A DNA stretch of 64,000 nt, taken from assembly GCA_005223045.1 (NCBI GenBank), contig NJBM01000009.1, forward strand, positions 167,192-231,191. The letters run 5' to 3'. Positions within the stretch are counted from its first letter, which is position 1; the number at the start of each line of letters is the position of its first letter. Below the pieces are notes generated by a model, which searched no databases, was not told where the DNA came from, and saw only the letters and a program-made list of their open reading frames with translations. Positions 52,075-61,011 of the stretch are shown here, piece after piece. The position numbers were made by a program, and so were the translations under genes. This stretch comes from Planctomycetes bacterium B3_Pla. Lineage in GTDB: Bacteria > Planctomycetota > Phycisphaerae > Sedimentisphaerales > Anaerobacaceae.

Positions 52075-53184
52075 ATGAATGCCACAAAGAACCTTCTGAC
52101 AAACCTCTGTAACCTTCTTGTTTGTGCTTGCGAGGCGTTTCGATATGGTCTGACTTTCCTGCGGGCTATCCTTTGTTCTAGGGCGGTACTGGCTGCCAGA
52201 CTGCTGGCGGTCGAAAGCCAACTCGCTGCCTGCAAGCAGCGGATCGATTCGAATAAATGTCCACGGCCACGATTTACTGCAAGTTTTCGCCTCCTATGGG
52301 TAGTGCTTTCAAAGTCTCTGGACAAGTGGGAAGATCTTGCCCATCTGATGCAACCAGCCACAGTCAAGAAATGGCATAACACAGCTTCCCGGTACTTCTG
52401 GCGATGGAAGTCGCGTAGCAAAGGTGGTCGACCTCCGATTTCCAATGAGATGCAGAACCTGATTTACAAGCTGAGCAAAGAAAATCCCTTATGGAGTCCC
52501 GAAAGGATCAAGGACACACTTATCCTTCTCAAGTACGATCCGCCATGTGAGGATACAATACGCAAATACATGTACAAGCCGCGAAAACCTCGCGAAAGAT
52601 CGACTACATGGCTGCCATTTTTGCGTAACCACCTGGATATATCTTGGGCAATCGACTTCTTCACTGTTACGACCATCAACTTCGCCACATATTATGTATT
52701 CCTTGTTTTTGATCATGGCCGACGCAGAGTTATACACTTTGCTATAACGAGAAATCCATTGATGAAGTGGGTAATCCAGCAACTGCGTGAGGCGATGCCA
52801 TTTGGTCTACAGCCAAAATATCTCTTCCGTGACAATGATGGGATCTATGGCAATGGCGTACGAGCTTTTCTGGACAGCTGTGGCATAGAGGAAGTTCGCA
52901 CAGCATATCGAAGTCCTTGGCAAAATCCATTCGTAGAGAGATTCATCGGAACGCTACGACGAGAGATGCTCAATCATGTGATAGTGCTTGGTCATGGACA
53001 TCTTGAGCGGCTGCTTCAGGAATTCATCGAAGAGTACTATCACGTGGCACGACCACATCAGGGCCTAGATGGTGACACGCCTGTCTTACAGATGAAACAA
53101 CCACAAATCTTAGGCCCGAGCAAACTTATTTCTATTCCCGTTCTCGGAGGTTTGCATCACAGGTATATCCGCGTAGCTGCATAG
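52075..53184 (+). CDS. Integrase-core (rve/DDE) transposase
   Basis: 369 residues. N-terminal helical region with HTH (MQPATVKKWHNTASRYFWRW; KGGRPPISNEMQNLIYKLSK), then a retroviral-integrase-type catalytic core with D in ISWAIDFFTVTTINFATYYV, D in KYLFRDNDGIYGNGVRAFLD and E in RSPWQNPFVERFIGTLRREM. The last region (YHVARPHQGLDGDTPVLQ) is a common tail in this group, related to IS481/IS3-type enzymes and frequent in planctomycetes. It is intact. Terminal inverted repeats were not found. An in-frame ATG at 52057 is an alternative start. Confidence 0.88.
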   Translation: MNATKNLLTNLCNLLVCACEAFRYGLTFLRAILCSRAVLAARLLAVESQLAACKQRIDSNKCPRPRFTASFRLLWVVLSKSLDKWEDLAHLMQPATVKKWHNTASRYFWRWKSRSKGGRPPISNEMQNLIYKLSKENPLWSPERIKDTLILLKYDPPCEDTIRKYMYKPRKPRERSTTWLPFLRNHLDISWAIDFFTVTTINFATYYVFLVFDHGRRRVIHFAITRNPLMKWVIQQLREAMPFGLQPKYLFRDNDGIYGNGVRAFLDSCGIEEVRTAYRSPWQNPFVERFIGTLRREMLNHVIVLGHGHLERLLQEFIEEYYHVARPHQGLDGDTPVLQMKQPQILGPSKLISIPVLGGLHHRYIRVAA

Positions 53185-53400
53185 GTCGGGAGAGATAAGT
53201 TCTCTGACAGTCAGATTGCCTGCCGATTCCCCAGGCTGTTGTGCAGAAAGGCTTTTGGCAGTCCATTCACCTTCACGCGTCTGATCAACGATTTACAGAT
53301 TTCCTTGGCTCTGATTTTGTATACTCACCGGATACGGTTTTTCGGGGGGACAACTGTTGTCCCTCTAAAAAAGGCCACTATCATGGCGATTCAGAAGTTT

Positions 53401-53428
53401 GCCCTGGTTCCCCCCCAGGGCTTTTTTT
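53401..53428 (+). terminator. Intrinsic terminator
   Basis: GCCCTGG / CCAGGGC stem (53401-53407 and 53415-53421) followed directly by TTTTTTT. It lies ~220 bp after the transposase gene and is the best terminator in the 53185-53534 gap, which otherwise contains no supported gene. Confidence 0.85.
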
Positions 53429-53534
53429 GTGCGCTCTACAGACAGATAAGAAACTGAGCAAGAGTTGTCAATTCCAGCAGAATATCGTATAAAGCTGTGC
53501 GAGAGTTTCTCTTTTGGAAGCGCGGTGCATTCGC

Positions 53535-53783
53535 ATGGAACTGACAGCAGACCAGCAACGCGAAGTTCAGGAGATCATGGCGCAGATGCGTTGCGCGAAG
53601 AATTTCGAGTGCTCAAAATCAGAGTTTGAGGTTCTCGGCAACGCGAAAGACTTCGGCGTGGAGCACTACATAGAATGTCTCGAACCCGAGTCGCACCGCT
53701 GCAAATTTGCCCTCTGCTTCGGCTCCAGGGACCTCTGTACTTGCCCTTTGCGAATCTACGCCTCGAAGAACCTCAAGAAATGA
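53535..53783 (+). CDS. Small cysteine-containing conserved hypothetical protein
   Basis: 82 residues, starting MELTADQQREVQEIMAQMRC. Six cysteines are spread through the protein (CAKNFEC near the N-terminus, ECLEPESHRCKFALC in the middle, LCTCPLR near the end), suggestive of metal or cluster binding. No signal peptide. The size, the MELTxxQ start and the ECLEP segment are features I associate with short conserved planctomycete proteins, but I cannot name a family. It is followed by a convergent zinc-ribbon protein. Confidence 0.55.
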   Translation: MELTADQQREVQEIMAQMRCAKNFECSKSEFEVLGNAKDFGVEHYIECLEPESHRCKFALCFGSRDLCTCPLRIYASKNLKK

Positions 53784-53809
53784 TCCCTGGAACAATCAGA
53801 TAACGGCTC

Positions 53810-54004
53810 TCAGTCAGTGTCTGTCTGGAAAACCTGTTGTTCTACGAGCACCTTCGCCTCTTCGGGGCTAAACTCCCGACCGCAGGCAGTACAGTAAAAG
53901 CCGATCTCGCAGTCGAAATGCACTTCTTGACGATGGCATCGCGGGCAATTCACATTCTGGCTATTTGGCTCGATCATCTTTCCGTCCCTCTCACTCACCA
54001 TCAA
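53810..54004 (-). CDS. Small zinc-ribbon protein
   Basis: 64 residues. NCPRCHRQEVHFDCEIGFYC followed by TACGREFSPEEAKVL contains the paired CxxC motifs (CPRC...CTAC) of a zinc ribbon. A start further in, at MIEPNSQ, is equally possible. No other domain. It converges with the cysteine-containing protein upstream and could be a nucleic-acid-binding or structural zinc protein. Confidence 0.5.
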   Translation of the reverse strand: MMVSERDGKMIEPNSQNVNCPRCHRQEVHFDCEIGFYCTACGREFSPEEAKVLVEQQVFQTDTD

Positions 54005-54252
54005 ATGCCTCTCATCAACGCCAAATATGTTCTATCGGCTTATCAGGGCCGGGAACATGATTCTGGCGGCGTTTCCCAGGCAAAAAATACGTACTTACCA
54101 CAATAGACTTCCCCCTCGCCAATTGGGTAGAATAAGTGGTGTTCACGGAGGATTATTGAGGAAGCTTGTGGCATTTGCATCAGGTTTCCAGTGGCAAGAA
54201 GCCTGATTTTGAAAGATATGGCTGTGGATTTTGCGGTTCTGCGGCCCTTTCA

Positions 54253-54296
54253 AGCCCCTGCTTTCAGCGATTCCCTCTTAGGGCAGGGGCTTTCTC
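54253..54296 (+). other. Hairpin upstream of the response regulator
   Basis: AGCCCCTGC (54253-54261) and GCAGGGGCT (54283-54291) form a perfect 9-bp stem with a 21-base loop followed by TTTCTC. It sits 61 bp before the regulator start in an otherwise gene-free 54005-54356 gap, so it may terminate an upstream transcript or be a leader structure. Confidence 0.55.
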
Positions 54297-54356
54297 AGCC
54301 AAATTCTTTCAAGAAAAACTGTAACGAATCTGTGTTACCAAACGTCTTATATTACG

Positions 54357-55001
54357 ATGACAAATGCCCCAGAACAACATGTCTTCATTCTTGATGGTGA
54401 ACTGGAGGCGCTGCAGGCGGTTGGCAAAACGCTTGCAAGCCTTGGTGTCGAAATTACCTGTTTTGTTGATCCAGGCCGATGCCTTGAGCGATTGCGCGCC
54501 GAAAAGTGCAACTTGCTCATTGCCGAATTGAAACTGCCTGAGATGGACGGCATTGAACTGGTGATAAATGTCAAACGTGTAGCACCGTGGGTGCCGGTCC
54601 TGATTCTAACCGACTACGGTGATGTGCCAACGGCTGTCAAAGCTGTGAAGGCCGGCGCGGAAGATTTTATCGAAAAGCCCTTGGTCGAGGAAGAACTCCT
54701 TCGACGAGTCAAATCGATACTGCAAACGAATGCCGCACCCAACGGCTACGTGGACAAGCCCTTGACCTGGACGGAAAACACAATATTGAGACTGGTGATT
54801 GACGGCCGCAGCAGCAGGGAAATATCCGAGCTGCTCGGGCGCTCCGTGAGAACCATTGAGGTGCACCGTGCCAACATGATGGAGAAACTCGGCGTCAATA
54901 ACCTGCTCGACCTGATCAAATGGGCCGTAGCGCTGGGATTGGTCGATGTGCCGGCCAACCAGGAGCCGGGCGAGACAATGCGGAACGCCGAGCCGGCCTG
55001 A
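54357..55001 (+). CDS. FixJ/NarL-like response regulator with atypical receiver
   Basis: 214 residues: receiver domain (~8-122) and LuxR-type HTH (~140-200; LTWTENTILRLVIDGRSSRE, GRSVRTIEVHRANMMEKLGV). The receiver keeps the conserved Thr in LILTDYGDVPTAVKAVKAGA and Lys in DFIEKPLVEEELL, but the phospho-accepting Asp is replaced by Glu57 (LLIAELKLPEMDG) and the acidic pair near the N-terminus is reduced to D-G-E (FILDGELE). It may therefore act without phosphorylation or mimic the active state. No histidine kinase is adjacent. The next gene is a surface protein on the same strand. Confidence 0.88.
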   Translation: MTNAPEQHVFILDGELEALQAVGKTLASLGVEITCFVDPGRCLERLRAEKCNLLIAELKLPEMDGIELVINVKRVAPWVPVLILTDYGDVPTAVKAVKAGAEDFIEKPLVEEELLRRVKSILQTNAAPNGYVDKPLTWTENTILRLVIDGRSSREISELLGRSVRTIEVHRANMMEKLGVNNLLDLIKWAVALGLVDVPANQEPGETMRNAEPA

Positions 55002-55519
55002 TCCTAAGCCCATATTTTTGAAGAATTTACGTAGTCACCACAGTAGCTTTCGTCGCGGTAAGAATGTTAGAATAATGGCAACCAGTTTTTTACTATTTCC
55101 ACTGCCCCTCCTTCCTCTCGCGTCCTTACGCCGAGCCGAGCAGGGGCTTTTTTCATCATTCCAAGGAACTTCATCAGGGCGCCATCAAAGAAAACCGAAG
55201 CAAAGCATGGAACGTATGCGAGTACCTTTGGCAGCGTTCAGGTCTCCAGCCCTGGTTGCTGTAGCACGAAGACGCCAGAGTAGCCATGAGTTGTTAAGTT
55301 ATACAACCTCCAGAAATAGCGGATATAGCGAAAGCGGGAATATCGTTTTCGTCTTGGAGGAGCCAATTTTACTTAGGGCAAAGAGAAATGGGTGATAAAA
55401 GGTGTTACGTGTGAGACACAGGGTGGCACTGTTATATGGCTCTTTGCATAAATGAGTACCGCAGTCTTTTGTGGAGCGGAGAGTAATTCAAACGGGCTCT
55501 TTTTTTGGAAAGGATCATC
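55002..55519 (+). other. 518-bp gap with terminator at 55104-55154
   Basis: GCCCCT (55104-55109) and AGGGGC with TTTTTT (to ~55153) form a long-loop terminator after the response-regulator gene. The rest, to the AAGGA ribosome site before 55520, contains no supported gene and should hold the promoter of the GEVED protein. Confidence 0.55.
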
Positions 55520-57238
55520 ATGTGCAAGCAAGTTACAATTTTAGGTTCTATTTTGGCGCTCGTTTTGACCGCCGGCGTTCGAGCCGATCTTGAGGGCTAC
55601 TCCGGGGAGATTGGTGAGGATGTGATAAGTATCGCCAGCGGGGAGTTTCCCCCTTCGGGACCCAAGGACGACTGTGTCAGCGCAGAGCCGATCGGCGATG
55701 TAACGGACGAGAGTTTTGACACCAGAGGTGCGACCTTCGACGGGCCCGGGCTTTGCATGACAAGTCCGAACATCTGGTACTGCTACACCGCCCCATGCAC
55801 CGGCGATGTTACCGTCAGTCTGCGTGGCAGCGGCTACGATACGATGCTCGCCGTTTACGACGGCTGCAAGTGCTATCCGACCTCAGCCGATCTGATCGAA
55901 TGCAACGACGACGCCCGGGGGGGTTTTCAGTCGGAGATCAAGTTCGCCGCAATCGCCGGCAAACAGTACCTGTTCGAGGTCGGGGGCTACGCCTCCGAGG
56001 CCGGGCGGGGCATACTAAAGATCAGTTGTGAGGGCCAGCCCGGTCCGCCGTCATCCAACGATGACTGCCGGAACGCCGAAGCCATCGGCGATGCAACGGA
56101 TGAGCCGTTCGACACCAGAGACATGACGTTCGACGGTCCGGGCCTCTGCATGACAAGCCCGAATATCTGGTACTGCTATACCGCTTCGTGCACCGGTGAT
56201 GTTACCGTCAGCCTGCTTGGCAGCGGCTACGACACAATGCTCGCCGTCTACAACGGGTGCGGCTGTTTCCCGACCTCGGCCGACATGATCGCGTGCAACG
56301 ACGACTTCGGAAATGGCTTCCAGTCGCAGGTAACCTTCGCTGCAATTGCCGGCAGACGGTACCTGATCGAGGTTGGAGGCTACAGCTCCGAGACCGGCCA
56401 AGGTGTGTTGAGCATCAGTTGTGGGGCAGCGCCCAGTCCGCAGAAGCCGGACCTCGGCGACGCTCCGGACAGCACCAACAATTTCGGCAGGAACATGCAG
56501 GCATATCCATCCCCGCCGTCGATCCGGGCTTATTACCCCACCGTTTTCGATGACGGCAGCGGGATTGGGCCTTTCGGGCCGATTCATGTGAACGACCAGC
56601 CCGTGGCACACCTGGGCAGAAGAATCTCCGGCGAAACCGAAGCCGACACAGGCCCCGACGAGGATGGCGAGAACAACATCAGGCCGTCAACGAACAGGGC
56701 GAACCGTGATGACCATGACGACGGCGTTGCCTTCCCGCTGAATCTGCCCGATTGCGGCTGGGCTACAATTGACTATGAAGTGACTGTTGTTACGCCGGGC
56801 ACGGACCTCTGGGTAAACGTCTGGCTCGACTTCAACCGGGACGGCGACTGGGACGACACTGTCAATTGCCCCGGCGGTTCGGCGCAGGAGTGGGCCGTGC
56901 AGAATCAGTTCCTGTTCAATCTGCCGGCCGGCCGACATCAGATCACGGCGCCGGCGTTCCTCTCCACGCATCGCAAGGACAGGACCGAACAGATCTGGAT
57001 GAGAATCACCCTTTCGGAGCAGCCCTGGAGGGGCGGCAGCAATCCCGGTCAACGCGGCAACGCCGGTTCCGGCCCTCTGGCAAAGTACGAGATCGGGGAA
57101 ACGGAAGATTACTTCTTCGTCCCGGAGATAATCGACGATGGAGACTGCCCGCTATGCGAGGACGTCAACGGCGACGGGGTAATCGACATGAATGACCTGG
57201 CAGCTTTCACAGCCGAGTGGCTGGCGAATTGTCTGTAG
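55520..57238 (+). CDS. Secreted GEVED-domain surface protein with duplicated Cys-rich N-terminal domain and dockerin-like tail
   Basis: 572 residues. Signal peptide ~1-23 (ILGSILALVLTAGVRA). Two tandem ~120-residue repeats at ~50-175 and ~180-300 share SPNIWYCYTAxCTGDVTVSL and GSGYDTMLAVY and resemble pre-peptidase/CUB-like beta domains with conserved cysteines. Next is a DLGDAPDS-type segment leading to a GEVED domain (WVNVWLDFNRDGDWDD; FNLPAGRHQITAPAFLSTHR; GETEDYFF). The last residues EDVNGDGVIDMNDLAAFTAE followed by WLANCL are a dockerin-type calcium-binding repeat. The ATG at 55520 follows GGAAAGGATCATC; the TTG at 55505 is less likely. Probably an extracellular matrix or cell-surface protein. 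Confidence 0.85.
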   Translation: MCKQVTILGSILALVLTAGVRADLEGYSGEIGEDVISIASGEFPPSGPKDDCVSAEPIGDVTDESFDTRGATFDGPGLCMTSPNIWYCYTAPCTGDVTVSLRGSGYDTMLAVYDGCKCYPTSADLIECNDDARGGFQSEIKFAAIAGKQYLFEVGGYASEAGRGILKISCEGQPGPPSSNDDCRNAEAIGDATDEPFDTRDMTFDGPGLCMTSPNIWYCYTASCTGDVTVSLLGSGYDTMLAVYNGCGCFPTSADMIACNDDFGNGFQSQVTFAAIAGRRYLIEVGGYSSETGQGVLSISCGAAPSPQKPDLGDAPDSTNNFGRNMQAYPSPPSIRAYYPTVFDDGSGIGPFGPIHVNDQPVAHLGRRISGETEADTGPDEDGENNIRPSTNRANRDDHDDGVAFPLNLPDCGWATIDYEVTVVTPGTDLWVNVWLDFNRDGDWDDTVNCPGGSAQEWAVQNQFLFNLPAGRHQITAPAFLSTHRKDRTEQIWMRITLSEQPWRGGSNPGQRGNAGSGPLAKYEIGETEDYFFVPEIIDDGDCPLCEDVNGDGVIDMNDLAAFTAEWLANCL

Positions 57239-57261
57239 TATGCTTTGCTGAACATCTAATT

Positions 57262-57376
57262 AGGGCTGTGAACATTGCGCTTGCAGCCCTTTCTCGTTGT
57301 TCAATCCATCCCACACAATCTCCCAGAGTAGCCCTCAGAGGTGTTTTGCGGTCGTAGAATGGACGATCTGGGCTTT
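57262..57376. repeat. Direct repeat unit, copy 1
   Basis: About 115 bp beginning with the hairpin AGGGCTG...CAGCCCT, which lies just after the GEVED gene and may act as its terminator. It recurs at 57903-58018 with high identity, including CCCACACAATCTCCCA, AGTAGCCCTCAGAGGT, TTTTGCGG and ATGGACGATCTGGGCTT. Confidence 0.75.
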
Positions 57377-57505
57377 GCTGCTATCACAGGGGGTATTTTC
57401 ACCCTGTCCCCCCCGAAAAACCTCGTCCCCGTTGTTACGAAGCTTAAGTAGGCGATAGGAATAAATCAAAAGGGCCTTTTGTCCCATTCACACTGAACCA
57501 GTAAT

Positions 57506-57646
57506 CTACTCGATTGCCGCAGCGGCAACCGCGTTAGGCTCAGCAGGCGCAGACTTTCCCTTACAGCCATTCAGCACAATCAGCCCGACCACCAAGAGGC
57601 TTGCCAAGAGAAGGGTTATCCTGAATTGTTTCGTTTTGCCATTCAT
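57506..57646 (-). CDS. Small lipoprotein
   Basis: 46 residues starting MNGKTKQFRITLLLASLLVV and continuing GLIVLNGCKGKSAPAEP. It has a hydrophobic signal with lipobox LNGC (cleavage before Cys28), a short hydrophilic mature part of ~19 residues and an excellent GAAAGGAGA ribosome site seven bases upstream of the ATG. Position between two copies of the 115-bp direct repeat is noteworthy. Role unknown; similar tiny lipoproteins are entericidin-like in size only. Confidence 0.6.
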   Translation of the reverse strand: MNGKTKQFRITLLLASLLVVGLIVLNGCKGKSAPAEPNAVAAAAIE

Positions 57647-57733
57647 TTTGTCTCCTTTCAAAGAATCTCCCCGAATTCAATTTGACACGAACAGTTTACG
57701 ATACCACAAAACCCAATCTGACATTTCCCATAT

Positions 57734-57763
57734 CAAACGCTTGGCTACGCAACCAAGCGTTTG
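57734..57763. repeat. Perfect 11-bp inverted repeat upstream of the small lipoprotein
   Basis: CAAACGCTTGG and CCAAGCGTTTG with an eight-base loop, no T-run. It is bracketed by an 11-bp direct repeat ATTTCCCATAT at 57723-57733 and 57788-57798, within the 57239-58192 gap. It may be an operator, a REP-like structure or an end of a decayed element. Confidence 0.6.
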
Positions 57764-57902
57764 AATTCCACGATAATATCAACCGGGATTTCCCATATAA
57801 GCTTCACTGAAACGCTCCCGCACAGTTCAAGTCCCATTATACCGTAACTTCATCTCAACTTCGACAAGATTCCGGCAGGTTCAACAGGCCATACCCAAGA
57901 TT

Positions 57903-58018
57903 GAGGGCTGTGAGCGCCGCGCTTGCAGCCCTTCATTCTTGTTGGGACAGCCCACACAATCTCCCACAGTAGCCCTCAGAGGTATTTTGCGGGTGAAGGA
58001 TGGACGATCTGGGCTTGA
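57903..58018. repeat. Direct repeat unit, copy 2
   Basis: Second copy of the 57262-57376 unit, starting GAGGGCTGTGAGC and ending ATGGACGATCTGGGCTT. The hairpin at its head reads GAGGGCTG...CAGCCCTT. It lies between the lipoprotein and the LamG gene end. Beyond it, at ~58097-58126, a long hairpin GGGGCCT...AGGCCCC precedes the LamG stop and may serve as its terminator. Confidence 0.75.
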
Positions 58019-58192
58019 TGGGTAGCGCGTATAACTACTACTTCTAAGATCGCGCCTTGAAACGGCTCCCACTCAGACTTATAGCAAAGCAACCGGGGCC
58101 TATACCGAGTGAATCAGTACAGGCCCCAGATTGGTGCAGACTTATTATATCAGCAGCTCAATTGCCTGCCGCTTTAACAGTCTCTACGAAAC

Positions 58193-60322
58193 CTACCGAA
58201 TCAGCCGAATGTCGTCGAAGTACATCGTCCCTGTACCACCGTCGGCTGCCGGGCTGCCCTTGGTGCCGATGCCGATGGTAATCGAATTGACATTGGTAAG
58301 GTCCACGTCTGCAAACGCTGCCAGGTCAATCACCCACTCGTTCCATCCTGTCATCTGTGTTGCAGCAGGATCCTCGTGATAGACCACAGCATCGCCGAGA
58401 GCGACAAACATCCGGTCGGCAGCATTGCTCGATGAACCCCTAAACCAGAGCGAAAGCTTCGTTACACCTTCCTCGGTCCAGTCGCGCGGATATACCAAAG
58501 TCAAGGTTGCCTCAGAGGTCTTGTTGGCATTGTCGTAGCGATATATCATCGACTGGCCGCCGCCGTGAACAATAGCTTGTTCGGCATAAGGCGGCAGGTC
58601 ATTACCAACGATCGCTCCATTTGTCGTAGTTCCAAAACCGTCGATCCACTTGTCAAATATTCTATTGCTGTTGGGATCAGGGGGGTCGATGTCATTGTAA
58701 GACTCGAAATCATCCACAAGAATAAAGTCGGCCGTCGAGAAGCTCCAGACGAGACCCTTGACCGTTTCAGCCGGATAGACCTCATCCACGCGCCAGGCAT
58801 AACTGCTGTCCCAGGCAAGTCCTCCGGGATCATAGCTTTCGGCGCCAAGCGCCCTGGGGCCTATATATTCGGGCGAGGCTGTGGTGGCGTTCTTGACGGC
58901 TTCCGCATCGGCGCCGAAGTATAGCTCGTGCGAAGCAGCATTGTCCGCCGGAGTCCAGCTTAGCGTTGCGATCATCTGCACATCCACCGCGCCATTAGCC
59001 GGCTGAGGATTGCCCACGGCGCCAGGAGTCGTAAAGGCCCAGACATCGCCTTTGTACGTCTCGAAGGCGTCGAACTCGTCGACCCGCCAATAATAGACCT
59101 TCTCTGGTTCCAGCGGCCCCGGTGTGAAGGTTGTGGTCCCCTGCGGGGCGCCTCCGGTGGCATCATTCACGTCGTCGAAACTCGTGCCGATGTAAACAGT
59201 GTGCAACTTGGCCCCGAAACCTCCCGTCCAGCTAAAGGTTGCATCCAGGGCCACAAATTCGGCGCCGTCGGGTGGATCGGGATTGTAAGCAGTATAGGGC
59301 TGTATTGAGAAGCTCCAGACATCGCCTTTCCAGGGGCTGGCCGCATTCGCATCATTGACCTCGTCGATTCGCCAGTAGTAGGTCGTTCCCGGAACGAGCC
59401 CATCCGGAAAAGGAAATCCGGGGAAGCCCGCTATGAGCATAGTTGCGGCCTGATTGCCTATGAACGAATCACCCAGTCCGTCGTTTACGTCATCGAAATT
59501 GTCACCAAGATAGACGTCGTGCGAGACTGCGAAATCTCCGGCCCGCCAACCGAGAGTCACCCAAGTCGCCTCAAGCAGGGTTCCGTCGGCCGGATCGGCA
59601 CCATAAGCCTTGGCGATGGCGCCGCCCTGGTTTTCCATACTTGCGGCGATGTCTTCTGCGCTCATGGCGTGGTCATAGAGCCGTACATCGTCGATCACGC
59701 CCGAATAGGACTCATCAGTCCATTGAGGATCACCTCCAATGTAATAAGTCGCGTTCGTGCCATCTGTCGTCTGGAAGGCTGATTCCTGTGAGAGGGCCCC
59801 GTTGATGTAGATGCGAAAGTTAGTCCCATCCCCTGTCACTGCGACGTGTGTCCATTGGTCGGCAGGAACAACATCTGAGGCTGTCTCACACATACCTCCC
59901 GCCCAACCTCCGCCGACGCGACCACGCCATGAAAGCCTCCCATCGTTGTTAATAAACAGCGTGTCATTTGAGGTGTCATCCGCCCTGATCGACCGAAAAA
60001 TCTGCTGCCACGTGTTGCCAGTTCGCTTCGGGTTAATCCAAGCAGACAGGGTAAATGATCCCTGAAACAGGTCGGCGGTTAACGAATCAGAGGCGGGGAT
60101 TCCGACGCGACTGACTTCAAATGCGAGCGCTTGTCCAAATTGTCCGTCGACAACTGTCGGATCGTCTTCCAGTGTTCCGTCGTTGCCGTTGCCCGTTGCG
60201 TCCACCGCGGTCGTGCCGGAGCCTTCATCGAGCTTCCACTGCCCCACAAGTTCAGCCGAAGCATTGCTCACGAGCACAAGCACAAGCACAAAAGAGATTA
60301 GAGCAAAACATTTCTTAGACAT
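58193..60322 (-). CDS. Secreted LamG-domain surface protein with fibronectin-like repeats
   Basis: 709 residues. Signal peptide ~1-23 (CFALISFVLVLVLVSNASAE). A LamG/concanavalin-like domain at ~25-225 (LVGQWKLDEGSGTTAVDATG; FTLSAWINPKRTGNTWQQIF; GVIDDVRLYDHAMSAEDIAA). Three consecutive ~90-residue beta domains follow (~235-500), each with an NP-x-PxxGA/DGTLLE start, VYLGxxFDDVNDG or equivalent, and YYWRVDE. The end (~510-709) is a second carbohydrate-binding-like domain (FILVDDFESYNDIDPPDPNS; GTKGSPAADGGTGTMYFDDI). The ATG at 60322 follows CAGGAGGACTATC. Predicted extracellular or cell-surface; ligand unknown. Confidence 0.88.
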   Translation of the reverse strand: MSKKCFALISFVLVLVLVSNASAELVGQWKLDEGSGTTAVDATGNGNDGTLEDDPTVVDGQFGQALAFEVSRVGIPASDSLTADLFQGSFTLSAWINPKRTGNTWQQIFRSIRADDTSNDTLFINNDGRLSWRGRVGGGWAGGMCETASDVVPADQWTHVAVTGDGTNFRIYINGALSQESAFQTTDGTNATYYIGGDPQWTDESYSGVIDDVRLYDHAMSAEDIAASMENQGGAIAKAYGADPADGTLLEATWVTLGWRAGDFAVSHDVYLGDNFDDVNDGLGDSFIGNQAATMLIAGFPGFPFPDGLVPGTTYYWRIDEVNDANAASPWKGDVWSFSIQPYTAYNPDPPDGAEFVALDATFSWTGGFGAKLHTVYIGTSFDDVNDATGGAPQGTTTFTPGPLEPEKVYYWRVDEFDAFETYKGDVWAFTTPGAVGNPQPANGAVDVQMIATLSWTPADNAASHELYFGADAEAVKNATTASPEYIGPRALGAESYDPGGLAWDSSYAWRVDEVYPAETVKGLVWSFSTADFILVDDFESYNDIDPPDPNSNRIFDKWIDGFGTTTNGAIVGNDLPPYAEQAIVHGGGQSMIYRYDNANKTSEATLTLVYPRDWTEEGVTKLSLWFRGSSSNAADRMFVALGDAVVYHEDPAATQMTGWNEWVIDLAAFADVDLTNVNSITIGIGTKGSPAADGGTGTMYFDDIRLIR

Positions 60323-60849
60323 GATAGTCCTCCTGCAAAAGGTTAACATGAAGCGACCTACGCCGGTCTTTGTTTTTCGTATTACCCAACCTGCTGAGGA
60401 TAGTCATCCGCGGGTTGAGAGAAACCTCCTTCCTTCGAGAGCCCGAAAGACAAGCAGAATCCTACCCTGATGACCTCAAATCCGCGGACTTCAGCTTACC
60501 CCACTTATACCAGATCAGCCGCCTCCGCGTCAAGAAGAATCACCGGATGACTGAGATGCCAGAATACTGCGATTTCATCCTACAAGCCCCTCACAGCCCC
60601 TAATTCTGCCCATTTTGCGGGAATTTAGAGGGAGCTGCTATTAAGTTGAGACCAGGTGCGCCGATAATGAAATGCAGAGTATCTTTCTATATTTTCACCG
60701 GCGTCGCCAGACTCCTGCGGCGCCATTTTTGTTATTAGTCATGACTAACTTGTCTGCTCGAAAATGATTAACCTGACTGTGATGGATCCTGCTTCTGATA
60801 GCAGCCAGCAAATCCCACCTGCCCCTCCGTTCCGTATCCTTGGCAAATT
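60323..60849. other. Intergenic region with a GC hairpin
   Basis: No supported gene. GGCGTCGC / GCGGCGCC (60700-60707 and 60717-60724) with one wobble pair is followed by ATTTTTGTT on the plus strand, a possible terminator although no plus-strand gene lies just upstream. Confidence 0.35.
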
Positions 60850-61010
60850 TCAGTTCAATCTGGCTTTTAACCTTTCAAACCGTGCTGACATTTGCGGTGA
60901 TAACATGCCCATTTTCCGCTGGAGGGCAAGTAATCTTCTCACTTTCCTCGTAGGTCTGCCTCTCCACGTCCAGCGTATGGTTTGGCTGCGAAGACTTCTA
61001 TCTGCCTTGA
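60850..61010 (-). pseudogene. 3' fragment of a paralogue of the 61012-61638 gene
   Basis: Reading the minus strand with one frame correction gives RSQTIRWTWRGRPTRKVRRL then LALQRKMGMLSPQMSARFER and LKARLN stop (60850-60852). It aligns with RSQINRWTYQGRPTRKVRKL at the C-terminus of the neighbouring gene, at a constant 150-bp offset. It is therefore the diverged, frameshifted end of a tandem copy. Confidence 0.6.
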
Positions 61011-61011
61011 A

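Noticed and set aside
53241..53492. 83-codon ORF after the integrase-core transposase
   Set aside because: It spans the strong terminator at 53401-53428, which argues against coding.
55430..55470. Sigma-54 promoter candidate (TGGCAC near 55424) upstream of the GEVED gene
   Set aside because: The -12 GC element is not at the required spacing from TGGCAC.
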